Of a stretch of DNA of 64,000 nucleotides, positions 35,807 through 44,488 are shown one piece after another. The position numbers were made by a program, and so were the translations under genes. The notes beneath the pieces are model-generated. The model was not told the origin of the DNA, ran no database searches, and worked only from the letters and a program-made list of their open reading frames with translations. This DNA is from Armatimonadota bacterium (GTDB lineage: Bacteria; Armatimonadota; Fimbriimonadia; Fimbriimonadales; Fimbriimonadaceae): NCBI GenBank assembly GCA_027451905.1, contig DAIDHV010000007.1:86303-150302 (forward strand), in the 5' to 3' direction. Within the stretch, counting starts at the first letter, position 1. Each line of letters starts with the position of its first letter.

Positions 35807-37945
35807 TCAATTGCCATGGGCTTTCTCAGACAAGAATTCAGGGAGTTTAGCTCTCCATCCCCCGCGACCATGAGTCCCCGCAGTTAGATATCCGGTTACC
35901 TTGTTGGCTACGATACTATAAACCGGCGCGCCCGGCAGATTGGCACCGTACCGATACCAATGACCGCCGCCGGTCGTGGAGACAAAGACTCCAACATCGG
36001 TAGCCACAAAAACCGTTGAGGGATTCAATGGATCAAGACAAATTTGATGCACTTCAACAGGAGGAATACCCTCCGAAATATCTGTCCAATGAGCCCCTGC
36101 ATCGGTAGTTTTCCACAAGGAATGGTACAAGAACGTTGAGATTCCAAGATAGGCTATACGGGCATTGTTGGGGTCAATACAGATTGTTGAAATATAGGCT
36201 TTGGGAATCCCTGTGTCGATTTGGTACCATTGCTTGCCTAGGTTCGGAGTTACCCAAACTTTCCCAACCGACGTGCCAGCGTAGATGACACTCGAATTGT
36301 TGGGGGCAATTGTCACCGCCGAAACAAGTCCGCCACCAAGAGGCGGGCTAATCGGCTTCCAAGACTTCTCGCCGTTGGTGGACCGATAGACTCGTGTTGT
36401 GCCTGTCACCAAGACTTCAGGATTCTGGGGATCAAGGTTAAACGGGGTGTAAAAAAGAGCCCCTTCCTTCCGATTGATCCCTTTGGTCATGCCCCATCGC
36501 CAATTCTTACCCGCATCCATCGTCTTATAAAGCGCAAGGTCTACGTATTCAGCATAGACAATATTGGGGTTTGCGGGATCAACCATCGTATAGCCTCCGT
36601 CACCCGCTTCAACGTTGGGCCAAAAGTAATTTCCTGTAAATTTCAGGGTGCCATTGTCTTGGGTACCACCATACGCAATTCCAGGATCAGTGGGGTGAAC
36701 ATCAAGATAAACAAATTGAACGGTAGCCAAATCTTTGTTGCGTGGCTCCCAAGTTTCGCCTAAATTTGGGGACTTGAAGATTCCACCATCGGTGCAAAGG
36801 TAAAGAGTATGAGGAGACTTAGGATCAAAGGCTATCCAGTGGTGATCGGGGTGAACTTTTCCATCGCCATAAGCTCTTGTAATGTCAATGAAACTGTGCC
36901 CTCCATCTTCACTTCGGTAGGTGGTTGTTCCGCAAAGAAAGATGATGTTCGGATTGTCGGGGCAAACCGCTACCACATTGTAATACCAAGCCGAGCCTCC
37001 TGCGTAACTTGGTGCGTTGGGCAGTTCCGTCCAAGTTTCCCCGAAATCTTCTGTCTTCAAAAACCCGAGCAAGCCCTTGTTGGTAGCAAGTCCACTGTAC
37101 ATTGCCACATAGAGAACATTGGGATACTTTGCACACTGTCCAAATTGCAGCCGGCCAAGGTCCATACCCGCAATGTCCAAGTTTCCGCCAAGTTTCTTCC
37201 AAGAATTGCCTCCGTCTGTAGACCGGTAAATTCCATTTTCTGGTGAACCATGTGCAAATCCAATTGCTGCCAACAGCTGATTTGGTGATTGTGGATTGAT
37301 GGCAACGTCAGTTGCATCACCTGGCAACAGAGTGACCCAAGTTTGACCATGATCGGTTGAGCGCATAACCCCGCGCGTGGTTGCTGCATAGATCATCCCG
37401 CTCACTTGGGGATTTCCGATAATCCGAGAAAACCTTTGGCCAGAAAAAACCTTCTGAGCAAGCAGTTCCCAATGGATGCCGTTGTCCTCACTGCGCATCA
37501 ATCCAGACCCCGCAAAGCTATCGGCACTGTTGTTTTGCTCGCCCTGGCCCGCGTAAATGATATTGGGGTTATGAGGGTCAATGGCAATCGTTCCGTAGCT
37601 TAAGGACGGGGCAAAGTCAGCCACTGGGCTCCAATTGCTTCCACCGTTGTCGGAGCGCCAAATGCCACCCGAAGCGGCGGTTGCAAAGAGCAAGTTGGAA
37701 TCCTGAGGCGACACGACGATTGACGTCATACGCCCTGCGTTTAAGGTGTCATTCCACCCTCTTAAGATCATGCCTGGTCCCATTTCTTGCCAAGATACAC
37801 TGGGACCGCCATGTACGTGAAACAGCGGCAAGGAACGCGTTTTATACCAAGCCAAAAATTGGGCAGGCTGGGGCCTAGATGACTGCCCGGCTGCCAACGC
37901 AGCTAGGCAGCCAAGGGCTACGCTAATCGCAATACGAAACCGCAT
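35807..37945 (-). CDS. exported BNR/Asp-box repeat protein (sortilin-like propeller)
   Basis: The protein has 712 residues from the ATG at 37945, which begins a signal peptide (FRIAISVALGCLAALAAGQ). About twelve Asp-box-type units of the form Ser-x-Asp-x-Gly-x-x-Trp recur through the chain, for example RSDNGGSNWSPV, RSTDHGQTWVTL, KTEDFGETWTEL and KTTDAGAHWTDI. They are interleaved with ATAASGGIW-, IIYAGQGE- and NPNIVYAE-type strands. This pattern is a VPS10/sortilin-like or exo-alpha-sialidase-like beta-propeller. Catalytic Arg residues of sialidases are not evident, so a binding or cell-surface role is more likely. The start lies four bases behind the stop of the DUF4139-like gene. Confidence 0.8.
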   Translation of the reverse strand: MRFRIAISVALGCLAALAAGQSSRPQPAQFLAWYKTRSLPLFHVHGGPSVSWQEMGPGMILRGWNDTLNAGRMTSIVVSPQDSNLLFATAASGGIWRSDNGGSNWSPVADFAPSLSYGTIAIDPHNPNIIYAGQGEQNNSADSFAGSGLMRSEDNGIHWELLAQKVFSGQRFSRIIGNPQVSGMIYAATTRGVMRSTDHGQTWVTLLPGDATDVAINPQSPNQLLAAIGFAHGSPENGIYRSTDGGNSWKKLGGNLDIAGMDLGRLQFGQCAKYPNVLYVAMYSGLATNKGLLGFLKTEDFGETWTELPNAPSYAGGSAWYYNVVAVCPDNPNIIFLCGTTTYRSEDGGHSFIDITRAYGDGKVHPDHHWIAFDPKSPHTLYLCTDGGIFKSPNLGETWEPRNKDLATVQFVYLDVHPTDPGIAYGGTQDNGTLKFTGNYFWPNVEAGDGGYTMVDPANPNIVYAEYVDLALYKTMDAGKNWRWGMTKGINRKEGALFYTPFNLDPQNPEVLVTGTTRVYRSTNGEKSWKPISPPLGGGLVSAVTIAPNNSSVIYAGTSVGKVWVTPNLGKQWYQIDTGIPKAYISTICIDPNNARIAYLGISTFLYHSLWKTTDAGAHWTDISEGIPPVEVHQICLDPLNPSTVFVATDVGVFVSTTGGGHWYRYGANLPGAPVYSIVANKVTGYLTAGTHGRGGWRAKLPEFLSEKAHGN

Positions 37946-37949
37946 GTCC

Positions 37950-39425
37950 TTACGGTTGGTCGTTGGGGTAGATGGGCACTGGTGGTGAACCGGCCGCGTT
38001 CGCGCTAATATAGGTTTGATAGGTGTAATGGATAATCGTTGGCTTTCCACTTGCAACTGAGACTTTCCACTTGACGTCATTGACCGTGTTAGCTTCTCCA
38101 CTGAGGACCTGGGTGTTACCAATGACACCACTATGAGACAAGGACATCACCTTGCCTCGGATGGTCTTTGTGATGGTCATTTCAACCGGATGCGAGCGGT
38201 GAGCGTCAATGGTCAAGGTTCCTTCCATGGTTACAGGGATATAGTCATCTTTTCCAATCCGCACAGTTCCGCCTCTTTTCAGTTCAATTTCATGACGGCG
38301 GACATGAACTCCAATGCCTTCTGCAAGGCTAATTTTTGCCATTCCTCCCGATGGAACATAGGTCAAAGTATCTTGCCCTACTGCCTTGCCATTATCAATC
38401 ACTAAAACCGAACCGGTTGTTAGAGGCTCATCAAGGGTGTTCTTAAATTGCAAGAGGTACTTTACCGAATCACCGTCTGCATTCCACATATATTCGGGAT
38501 GCGCGGGTCCTGTTGATTGTGCCAAAGTCATCATTGCCACATCGCCCTTTGCCAAGTGCACATGGGGCTTAACGTAGTAATACAACTCGCCGGCTCGATC
38601 AACAGTTGTGCTTGCTCCCATCGATGGAGCTGAACTTGCCATCTCGTCGGGCTCTGTGGCTGCTTTTCTGCCGTCTTTCTTGCTTATCGTTATAGAACTG
38701 GCATGGGCTGCGTCATCCAAAGACACCGATCCCAACAAGTCATTGATGCCTCGTTGAGTGACAAAGGGCGATCCAACCACGAAATTCAGTTTGGTGCCAT
38801 TAAAATCTTGAACCGAGTTGGCAAGAGACGCCCGCAGGTCTAGCTTTCCAATCCCATTCCGAACGTCCATCACATAACTTGGCTGCCACCGAACACCTTC
38901 TTCTAGGTAAGCAACCCGCAGACCAATCACAGCATCTTTGTTGACGCCCGATACGTGGACTTTGAGAGGAAAACCGTCTAGTTTAACTTTCTGAATGTTC
39001 CCATAGGGGATGCCACTGTATCCAGAGCCATTGTCTAGCAGGAGCATGTCATCCAGCAATCGGTTCAAAGCTCCCGTAAAACTTTGACCGTTTTTCAATG
39101 TGATCGTAAAATTGAGGCCGACTTTGTCGCCAAGAGCTGCCTTGAGGCCCGCCGCATCTTTGAACGAGATATCGTTTGACTTTGTTGCAATGACTTCATC
39201 CACATTTGCAGCCGGATTGGTGCTGTAAACCCAAACCGTCCCATCTATGGCATCAGGCAGGAAGTTGGCGGTGGCCCATCCGTCTTCTAGCTTAACACTG
39301 CCTTTCTTAACAAAATAGCCGTATCCATCTCTGAATATCGAAACACTCTCAAGGTGTGGCTTGAAGGTCATGTTCGTCGGAGCGGCTACAAAAAGCGCCG
39401 CGGTTGCTGCAAGTAGGTTGATCAT
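37950..39425 (-). CDS. exported DUF4139-like protein
   Basis: The protein has 491 residues with a short, uncharged hydrophobic N-terminus (MINLLAATAALFVAAP). The mature part starts LESVSIFRDGYGYFVKKGSV. This resembles the opening beta domain of the mucoidy-inhibitor/DUF4139 family, with a strand that ends in FLPDAIDGTVWVYS. The later part, from about 165, has WQPSYVMDVRNGIGKLDLRASL and a C-terminal all-beta region (RRHEIELKRGG, YIPVTMEGTLTI). The function of the family is unknown. It is transcribed directly ahead of the BNR-repeat protein, so the two exported proteins may act together at the cell surface. Confidence 0.65.
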   Translation of the reverse strand: MINLLAATAALFVAAPTNMTFKPHLESVSIFRDGYGYFVKKGSVKLEDGWATANFLPDAIDGTVWVYSTNPAANVDEVIATKSNDISFKDAAGLKAALGDKVGLNFTITLKNGQSFTGALNRLLDDMLLLDNGSGYSGIPYGNIQKVKLDGFPLKVHVSGVNKDAVIGLRVAYLEEGVRWQPSYVMDVRNGIGKLDLRASLANSVQDFNGTKLNFVVGSPFVTQRGINDLLGSVSLDDAAHASSITISKKDGRKAATEPDEMASSAPSMGASTTVDRAGELYYYVKPHVHLAKGDVAMMTLAQSTGPAHPEYMWNADGDSVKYLLQFKNTLDEPLTTGSVLVIDNGKAVGQDTLTYVPSGGMAKISLAEGIGVHVRRHEIELKRGGTVRIGKDDYIPVTMEGTLTIDAHRSHPVEMTITKTIRGKVMSLSHSGVIGNTQVLSGEANTVNDVKWKVSVASGKPTIIHYTYQTYISANAAGSPPVPIYPNDQP

Positions 39426-39582
39426 GCTTTCATCAAGTCAGTCTGCTTCCAAAGGACAAAGATTGACTACGCTAAACTTTACTCCAATCTTGCCTAGAAA
39501 TGGTTCCCTGCCAAACAGAGGTTCTCTACATAAAAAATCTGAATTGGGCAGAACACTGGCGGGTGTTTAAAGAAGTCCTCTT

Positions 39583-41088
39583 TTACGCCGATGTCTGCGG
39601 CTTATTCCAAGTTGGCCACCGCGAGCCTTGCGCACTCAAGTTGGCGGGGTCCAAGTTTGCTCTTGACTTCATTGAAGAAATCAGCAACCCCGCCTGCTCA
39701 GGGATTTCGACCTTGGATTGCCATCCCCCAAATTCAGCTTCAAGCCAGTTCACATCGAACTTACCTCGTTGAAAGTCTGGATTTTCTAAAATGCCCAACA
39801 AATAAGGGATGTTCGTATGAACGCCAAGTATATGGAAGTCTTTTAAAGCCGCTGAAGAACGTTCCAGAGCTTCCTGACGGGTTTTGCCAAACACTATGAG
39901 TTTGGCTAACAGAGAGTCGTAGTAGCGGGATACCTCGTCCCCAGTTTGGAAACCAGAATCCACCCTGATTCCAGGGCCAGTAGGCGGAGCAAAGCACTCT
40001 ATTTTGCCGATACTGGGCATGAATCCATTGCTGGGATCCTCGGCAATAATCCGAAATTCAATAGCATGACCACGCAGTCCGTCTCGGTTGCCAGATGTTA
40101 TCAAGTGGTCGACTTCAATGGGAACCTGATCGGCAATCTCAATCTGTATCCGAACCAAATCAAGACCCGTCACCAGTTCAGTCACTGGATGTTCAACTTG
40201 CAGCCGCGCATTGACCTCTAAAAAATAAAACTCGTGAGTGTCTTCATCGACTAAAAATTCAGCAGTCGCAACACCCTGGTAGTCAGCACCTTGGATCATT
40301 TTTACTGCCGAATCCCTCATTTTTGGCCAAATATTCTCGCCGAAACCTGCAAGCACGGCACCTGCCTCTTCAACAACTTTTTGTCGTCTTCTCTGAAGGG
40401 AGCATTCTCGCTCGTAAAGCGCGTAAATGCCACCGTGATGATCGGCAGCAATCTGAACTTCTATGTGTCGGGGCTTAGCCACAAGCTTTTCAACCATGAG
40501 TTCGCCATCCCCAAATGACCGGACCGCTTCGTCTCTTGCAGCCACAAACTGCTGATCAAAATCGTCTTGAGAAGCTACCTGCCTCATTCCTCTACCTCCG
40601 CCACCGGCTGACGCCTTGAGCAGAATAGGAAATCCAATTTGACACGCCGCTGATTTGAGGACTTCTTGGCTGGCGCCTGGTTTAAAATGACCAGGAACAA
40701 GTGGCACTCCCAACTGTTCTGCCATCATTTTTGCCTCAACTTTATTGCCAAGCCGACGCATGGCTTTGGGGCTAGGCCCCAAAAAGATAAGACCTGCTTT
40801 TTGGCACGCCTGAACAAATTCTGGACGCTCGCTTAAAAAGCCGTAACCAGGGTGAACAGCCTGACACTCAGACGAAGCGGCGGCTGTCACAACTTTCTCG
40901 ATGTCCAAATAAGATTCCAGTGCTGTATTGCCGCCAAGAGGAAAAACCTCATCCGCAAGCTTGGCGGCAAGGCTGACTTCATCACACTCGCTGGCACCGA
41001 GAACGGATCGGATGCCCATTGCGCGAAGCGTTCGAATAATTCGAACCGCAATTTCGCCTCGATTGGCAATAAACACCTTCTTAATCAA
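39583..41088 (-). CDS. biotin carboxylase subunit, probably of methylcrotonyl-CoA carboxylase
   Basis: The protein has 501 residues from a TTG at 41088 that overlaps the liuC stop (TTGA) and is preceded by GGAG. It begins IKKVFIANRGEIAVRIIRT. The ATP-grasp domain has KASAGGGGRGMR, EVQIAADHHGGIYALYERE and FLEVNARLQVEHPVTE. The chain ends about 50 residues after the biotin carboxylase core. It has no biotinyl domain and no Ala-Met-Lys-Met motif, unlike most MCC alpha subunits of about 650 residues. The assignment to MCC is from its coupling to a methylglutaconyl-CoA hydratase gene. AccC of acetyl-CoA carboxylase is the alternative. Confidence 0.87.
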   Translation of the reverse strand: MIKKVFIANRGEIAVRIIRTLRAMGIRSVLGASECDEVSLAAKLADEVFPLGGNTALESYLDIEKVVTAAASSECQAVHPGYGFLSERPEFVQACQKAGLIFLGPSPKAMRRLGNKVEAKMMAEQLGVPLVPGHFKPGASQEVLKSAACQIGFPILLKASAGGGGRGMRQVASQDDFDQQFVAARDEAVRSFGDGELMVEKLVAKPRHIEVQIAADHHGGIYALYERECSLQRRRQKVVEEAGAVLAGFGENIWPKMRDSAVKMIQGADYQGVATAEFLVDEDTHEFYFLEVNARLQVEHPVTELVTGLDLVRIQIEIADQVPIEVDHLITSGNRDGLRGHAIEFRIIAEDPSNGFMPSIGKIECFAPPTGPGIRVDSGFQTGDEVSRYYDSLLAKLIVFGKTRQEALERSSAALKDFHILGVHTNIPYLLGILENPDFQRGKFDVNWLEAEFGGWQSKVEIPEQAGLLISSMKSRANLDPANLSAQGSRWPTWNKPQTSA

Positions 41089-41873
41089 TTGCTTTCTCCA
41101 TGGCGATTTGAGCTTAATGGCCACTTGACAACAAACGATGCAGGCCTACGCTCTAAGAAGGCTGATGTGCCCTCCTTCCCTTCACTTCTTGCCCGAGCTT
41201 GGGCTAACCTAGTCGCGGCTTCAATGGCACCAAGCGGCTCTTCTAGGGTCAATCGCCTTGCATCACGAATCGCTTCCGGTCCGCAGCTGAGCACAGATTG
41301 AATCAAGCCTTCAAGGACCTCATCTATTTTCTCGGCGGCACAAACGTGACTTAGAAGACCAATTTCGTAGGCTCTCTGGCCGTTAAACTGAATGCCGGTT
41401 GTGAATAAGGTGCGGGCATGACCAGAGCCGATTTTTGCAATCACGTATGGAGAAATTGTTGCCGGGATGAGGCCGAGTTTGACTTCAGAAAAACTAAAAA
41501 GGGTGTCAAAGGTTGCCAACGCGCAATCGGCAGCGGCAATAATTCCGCCCCCACCGCCAAAAGCATGACCATGGGCTTTAACGATGGTGACCGGAGCAGA
41601 CTCGGCAATCGTCTTAAAGAGAAACGCGATTGACTTGGCATCTTCATCATTTTCCTCGGCTGAACAGTTGGCGGCTTGACGCATCCACTCGAGGTCTCCA
41701 CCAGCACAAAAAGACTTTCCTTCGCCTTGCAAGACAACAACTCGGCAACCCACATGAAGACGGTCAAACGCTGATTGAAGGGCGTCAATAAGCTCGCGAT
41801 TCAGTGCGTTCCGAACCTCAGGTCGGTTGAGGGTCATTGTCACAACCGGGCCATTGGCCTCCACTTTGAGCAT
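41085..41873 (-). CDS. enoyl-CoA hydratase family, probable 3-methylglutaconyl-CoA hydratase
   Basis: The protein has 262 residues and is a crotonase-fold enzyme. The oxyanion hole strands are SFCAGGDLEWMRQA and AFGGGGGIIAAADCA. The stretch FSEVKLGLIPATISPYVIAKIG is characteristic of LiuC-type methylglutaconyl-CoA hydratases. It would hydrate 3-methylglutaconyl-CoA to HMG-CoA in leucine breakdown, the step after methylcrotonyl-CoA carboxylase. It is the first gene of the pair with the biotin carboxylase and is translationally coupled to it. Another short-chain enoyl-CoA hydratase is possible. The symbol is not assigned for that reason. Confidence 0.83.
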   Translation of the reverse strand: MLKVEANGPVVTMTLNRPEVRNALNRELIDALQSAFDRLHVGCRVVVLQGEGKSFCAGGDLEWMRQAANCSAEENDEDAKSIAFLFKTIAESAPVTIVKAHGHAFGGGGGIIAAADCALATFDTLFSFSEVKLGLIPATISPYVIAKIGSGHARTLFTTGIQFNGQRAYEIGLLSHVCAAEKIDEVLEGLIQSVLSCGPEAIRDARRLTLEEPLGAIEAATRLAQARARSEGKEGTSAFLERRPASFVVKWPLSSNRHGESN

Positions 41874-41961
41874 AGGTCAAGATTACCGCCCACGCCGCTT
41901 TTAGGCACATTCAATGCTTGATATCATAAATTCAGCCTAGGTTTGGTTAACTAGATAGGTG

Positions 41962-42480
41962 ATGGAGCAAACTTTGGTATCGCAGCCCTACCGGATCAGC
42001 CGTACAGAGCTAGCAAGAACCGGAGCCGTTCAATACATTCGCACCTTTTGGTTTCTTTTGATTGGAATTCCAATCACAGGAATTTGTCTCTTCGTTTTCA
42101 TCCACACCCGGCTCGGCTTAGCTGCGGGGACGGTTTGCCTTCTTTGGCCAATCTCAATTCCAGGACGCATTTTAATTGTCTCGTGGCGAAAAACCGGAGT
42201 CTTGCAAGGGCAAACAGTGGCGGAGGTCTCCACCCACGAAATGGTCATTAAGTCTTTTGACGGATCGAAGGGTACGCGCATACCTCGTCATTGGCTAAGA
42301 AAATTCTGGACATTTGGAGACTTGTATGTTCTGGAAGGGGGTCGCTTTCAGTTTGTGCTGGTCCGCAGATCTGCATTTACGCCTCAGCAGCAAGCGTCGG
42401 TTACCTCGATACTTCAGGAATGGGTTGAAACGAGGCTGAAAGCTCCGCAAGAGCCAAATCCTGAGTCCAATTCAAGCTAA
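41962..42480 (+). CDS. YcxB-like membrane protein
   Basis: The protein has 172 residues from the ATG at 41962. A GTG three bases earlier is an equal alternative. Two membrane segments lie at about 32-50 (FWFLLIGIPITGICLFVF) and 53-75. The C-terminal soluble part, about 85-155, has the YcxB pattern: RKFWTFGDLYVLEGGRFQF, then VLVRRSAFTPQQQASVTSIL. The function of YcxB domains is unknown. The 3' end overlaps the convergent surE gene by 80 bases, which is unusually long. Both reading frames look genuine across the overlap. Confidence 0.7.
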   Translation: MEQTLVSQPYRISRTELARTGAVQYIRTFWFLLIGIPITGICLFVFIHTRLGLAAGTVCLLWPISIPGRILIVSWRKTGVLQGQTVAEVSTHEMVIKSFDGSKGTRIPRHWLRKFWTFGDLYVLEGGRFQFVLVRRSAFTPQQQASVTSILQEWVETRLKAPQEPNPESNSS

Positions 42481-43180
42481 TTGGAGTTATCGAAACATAT
42501 CCCTCTTCGATCGCAAGAAGGTCGGAGCCAGGTTCTGCGGTTCCAACAATGTTTGCGCCTCCTTGCCAAAAATAGGGCTTTCCCCAAGGGTCTTCCCTCA
42601 TTTCCACTCGATCTTCATAAACCCTGCCTCCCATTTTGGTAAACCGGACTCCTTTGACTTCGCTCAAAGGCACAGCAGGAACATTGACGTTCAGAAATGT
42701 ACGAGGAGGCAACGGTAAAGACAAAAGCCAACGGATATTGTGGCGCAGCCAAAGAGACCCTGTTTCAAAGTGAAACTCTTTTTTGCTTTTTAATGGCGCC
42801 ATGCTGAAGGCTAAGGATGGGATGCCGTTTAAGCACCCTTCCATGGCTCCTCCAACCGTTCCCGAGTACGTGATGTCGAACCCGAGGTTTGGCCCATGAT
42901 TAAACCCGCTGAGAATAAGATCACAACCCTCTGGAAAGATCACCGATAGACCAACATTCACGCAGTCAACAGGGACACCCGAAACCGCGAGAGCAGGAAC
43001 CGGCATTCCCGCGATAGGTTGAATGCGCAGGGGATCTGCCATGGTCATCGAATGGCCACACGCCGATCTTTCTCGGTCTGGGGCTACAATCTGCACATCG
43101 CCGAGATCATGAACCGCGTCGGCAAGAGCGCGAATGCCATGGGCGTGAACGCCGTCGTCATTGGTTAAAAGGACTTTCAA
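42401..43180 (-). CDS. surE: 5'-nucleotidase SurE
   Basis: The protein has 259 residues. The metal site NDDG lies at residues 7-10, followed by APDRERSACGHSMT near residue 35 and a conserved SGFNHGPNLGFDITYSGTVG near 90. SGTVGGAMEG and NVNVPAVPLSEVKG follow. It removes phosphate from nucleoside monophosphates and other phosphorylated compounds. It starts one base after the stop of the 61-residue gene, so it belongs to the aldolase unit fba-(small protein)-surE. Its last 26 codons overlap the convergent YcxB-like gene. Confidence 0.95.
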   Translation of the reverse strand: MKVLLTNDDGVHAHGIRALADAVHDLGDVQIVAPDRERSACGHSMTMADPLRIQPIAGMPVPALAVSGVPVDCVNVGLSVIFPEGCDLILSGFNHGPNLGFDITYSGTVGGAMEGCLNGIPSLAFSMAPLKSKKEFHFETGSLWLRHNIRWLLSLPLPPRTFLNVNVPAVPLSEVKGVRFTKMGGRVYEDRVEMREDPWGKPYFWQGGANIVGTAEPGSDLLAIEEGYVSITPISLNWTQDLALAELSASFQPIPEVSR

Positions 43181-43181
43181 A

Positions 43182-43367
43182 TCAAAACGGCTTGATCAAT
43201 CGAACATGTTGAAGATTGAAATACATCACTTCTCGGTCGCCTTTTTGGACTTTAATAATCTGCCCCTCAATCGCCTCAACTCTGACAACCTCTTGCACGG
43301 ATTGGTCTCCTGCGTTTGAAAATATGGTGACTTTCTGGCCAACTAGCTCTTTTAGCATTTCCATCAT
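43182..43367 (-). CDS. small beta-rich protein of unknown function
   Basis: The protein has 61 residues from the ATG at 43367, which overlaps the aldolase stop (TAATG). A second ATG follows directly. The sequence has alternating hydrophobic strands: VGQKVTIFSNAG, VVRVEAIEGQIIKVQKG, then EVMYFNLQHVRLIKPF. This suggests a small SH3/Sm-like barrel. It resembles DUF2642-type small proteins in pattern only. It lies between fba and surE with essentially no gaps, so it is surely translated with them. An in-frame extension upstream into fba is not plausible. Confidence 0.7.
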   Translation of the reverse strand: MMEMLKELVGQKVTIFSNAGDQSVQEVVRVEAIEGQIIKVQKGDREVMYFNLQHVRLIKPF

Positions 43368-44395
43368 TAGATTGTGCCGTAAACGGTTTTGCCATCGCAT
43401 TTAAGCTCTTGGCAGGCAAGGATTACACGCTGCTTCATGGATTCTTCAGCCTTCTTGCTCCATGTCCGAGGGTCATACTGCTTTTTGTCACCCATTTCGC
43501 CATCGACCCTCAGCACCCCATCATAATTTTTGAGCATGTGATTGGCAACCGGACGTGAGTACGCATATTGGCAGTCCGTATCCACATTCATTTTAACAAC
43601 GCCATACCCAATTGCCGCATGAATATCATCAAGGTCGGACCCGCTTCCGCCGTGAAAAACCAGCTTCATCCTTGCTGCCTTGCCGTGTCTTTCCATAACA
43701 AGGTCATTACCCAGCTTTAACACTTCCGGTTTCAACTTAACGTTCCCCGGTTTGTACACCCCATGGACATTTCCAAAGGCAGCCGCTAATGTGAACTGAC
43801 CTCGAGATGAAAGAGCCTCAAACGCAAGTAGCATGTCTTCTGGTGTTGTATAGAGCTTATGATGCTCAACTCCTGTGTTGTCGAGGCCATCTTCTTCTCC
43901 TCCCACAACACCGATCTCAACTTCCAACACGAGTTCTTCGGCGGCGCATTCATTTAAAAGCTCCTGGGCGATTTTTAGATTCTCGCTCATAGGAAGTTCG
44001 CTTCCATCGAACATGTGCCCATTGAAAAGGTTGGGAAGCCCTTTTTCTCTTCGAGATCTTGTCTCCGCTATAAGAGGCCGCACAAATGTATCAACCTTTC
44101 CCGGAACACAGTGGTCCGTGGTTAATGCCACAAAAACTGGCAACTTGGCACTGACTCGGTGAGCATGCTCGGCCAAGCTTATGGCCCCTAACGCCATGTC
44201 CTTGGCGGGTCCGCTGGCAAATTCCCCTCCACCTGTGCTGACTTGAACGATTCCGTCACACTTGGCTTCTGCAAAAGCAGCAATAGCTGCGTTTACGGTC
44301 GAAGTGGATGTCACATTTATTGAGGGTAGAGCGTAACCGGAGCTATGAGCGCGGCACAGAATTTCCTCAAATTGAGCGGGTGTAGGAACTGGCAT
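43367..44395 (-). CDS. fba: class II fructose-bisphosphate aldolase
   Basis: The protein has 342 residues from the ATG at 44395. A TATTCT box ends ten bases before it, so an upstream start at 44446 is unlikely. Zinc ligands are visible in ALTTDHCVPGKVDTF, in EVEIGVVGGEEDG and in AFGNVHGVYKPGNVKL. The substrate loop is VFHGGSGSDLDDIHAAIGYG, and NVDTDCQYA follows. This is the class IIA form, as in E. coli FbaA. It splits fructose 1,6-bisphosphate in glycolysis and reverses the step in gluconeogenesis. It heads the fba-small protein-surE unit. Confidence 0.95.
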   Translation of the reverse strand: MPVPTPAQFEEILCRAHSSGYALPSINVTSTSTVNAAIAAFAEAKCDGIVQVSTGGGEFASGPAKDMALGAISLAEHAHRVSAKLPVFVALTTDHCVPGKVDTFVRPLIAETRSRREKGLPNLFNGHMFDGSELPMSENLKIAQELLNECAAEELVLEVEIGVVGGEEDGLDNTGVEHHKLYTTPEDMLLAFEALSSRGQFTLAAAFGNVHGVYKPGNVKLKPEVLKLGNDLVMERHGKAARMKLVFHGGSGSDLDDIHAAIGYGVVKMNVDTDCQYAYSRPVANHMLKNYDGVLRVDGEMGDKKQYDPRTWSKKAEESMKQRVILACQELKCDGKTVYGTI

Positions 44396-44476
44396 TGAAG
44401 CCAATAGAATATCAGAGCCTAACCTCTCGCTGCTTAACAAAAACAAAAGGCTGGCAATTCAGGACCTCATTGAACG

Positions 44477-44482
44477 TAAAAT
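44477..44482 (+). promoter_or_regulatory. -10 box directly before the first tandem-paralogue start
   Basis: TAAAAT at 44477-44482 ends six bases before the ATG at 44489. A transcript from this box would begin at or next to the start codon. No Shine-Dalgarno is present. This is one of several such cases in the window. Confidence 0.45.
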
Positions 44483-44488
44483 GTAGAA

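Noticed and set aside
36809..37603. Frames opposite the BNR-repeat gene
   Set aside because: They lie entirely within a clear repeat protein on the other strand and show no conserved features.
37946..38131. Longer N-terminus for the BNR-repeat protein
   Set aside because: It lies inside the DUF4139-like gene and has no signal peptide. The ATG at 37945 begins one.
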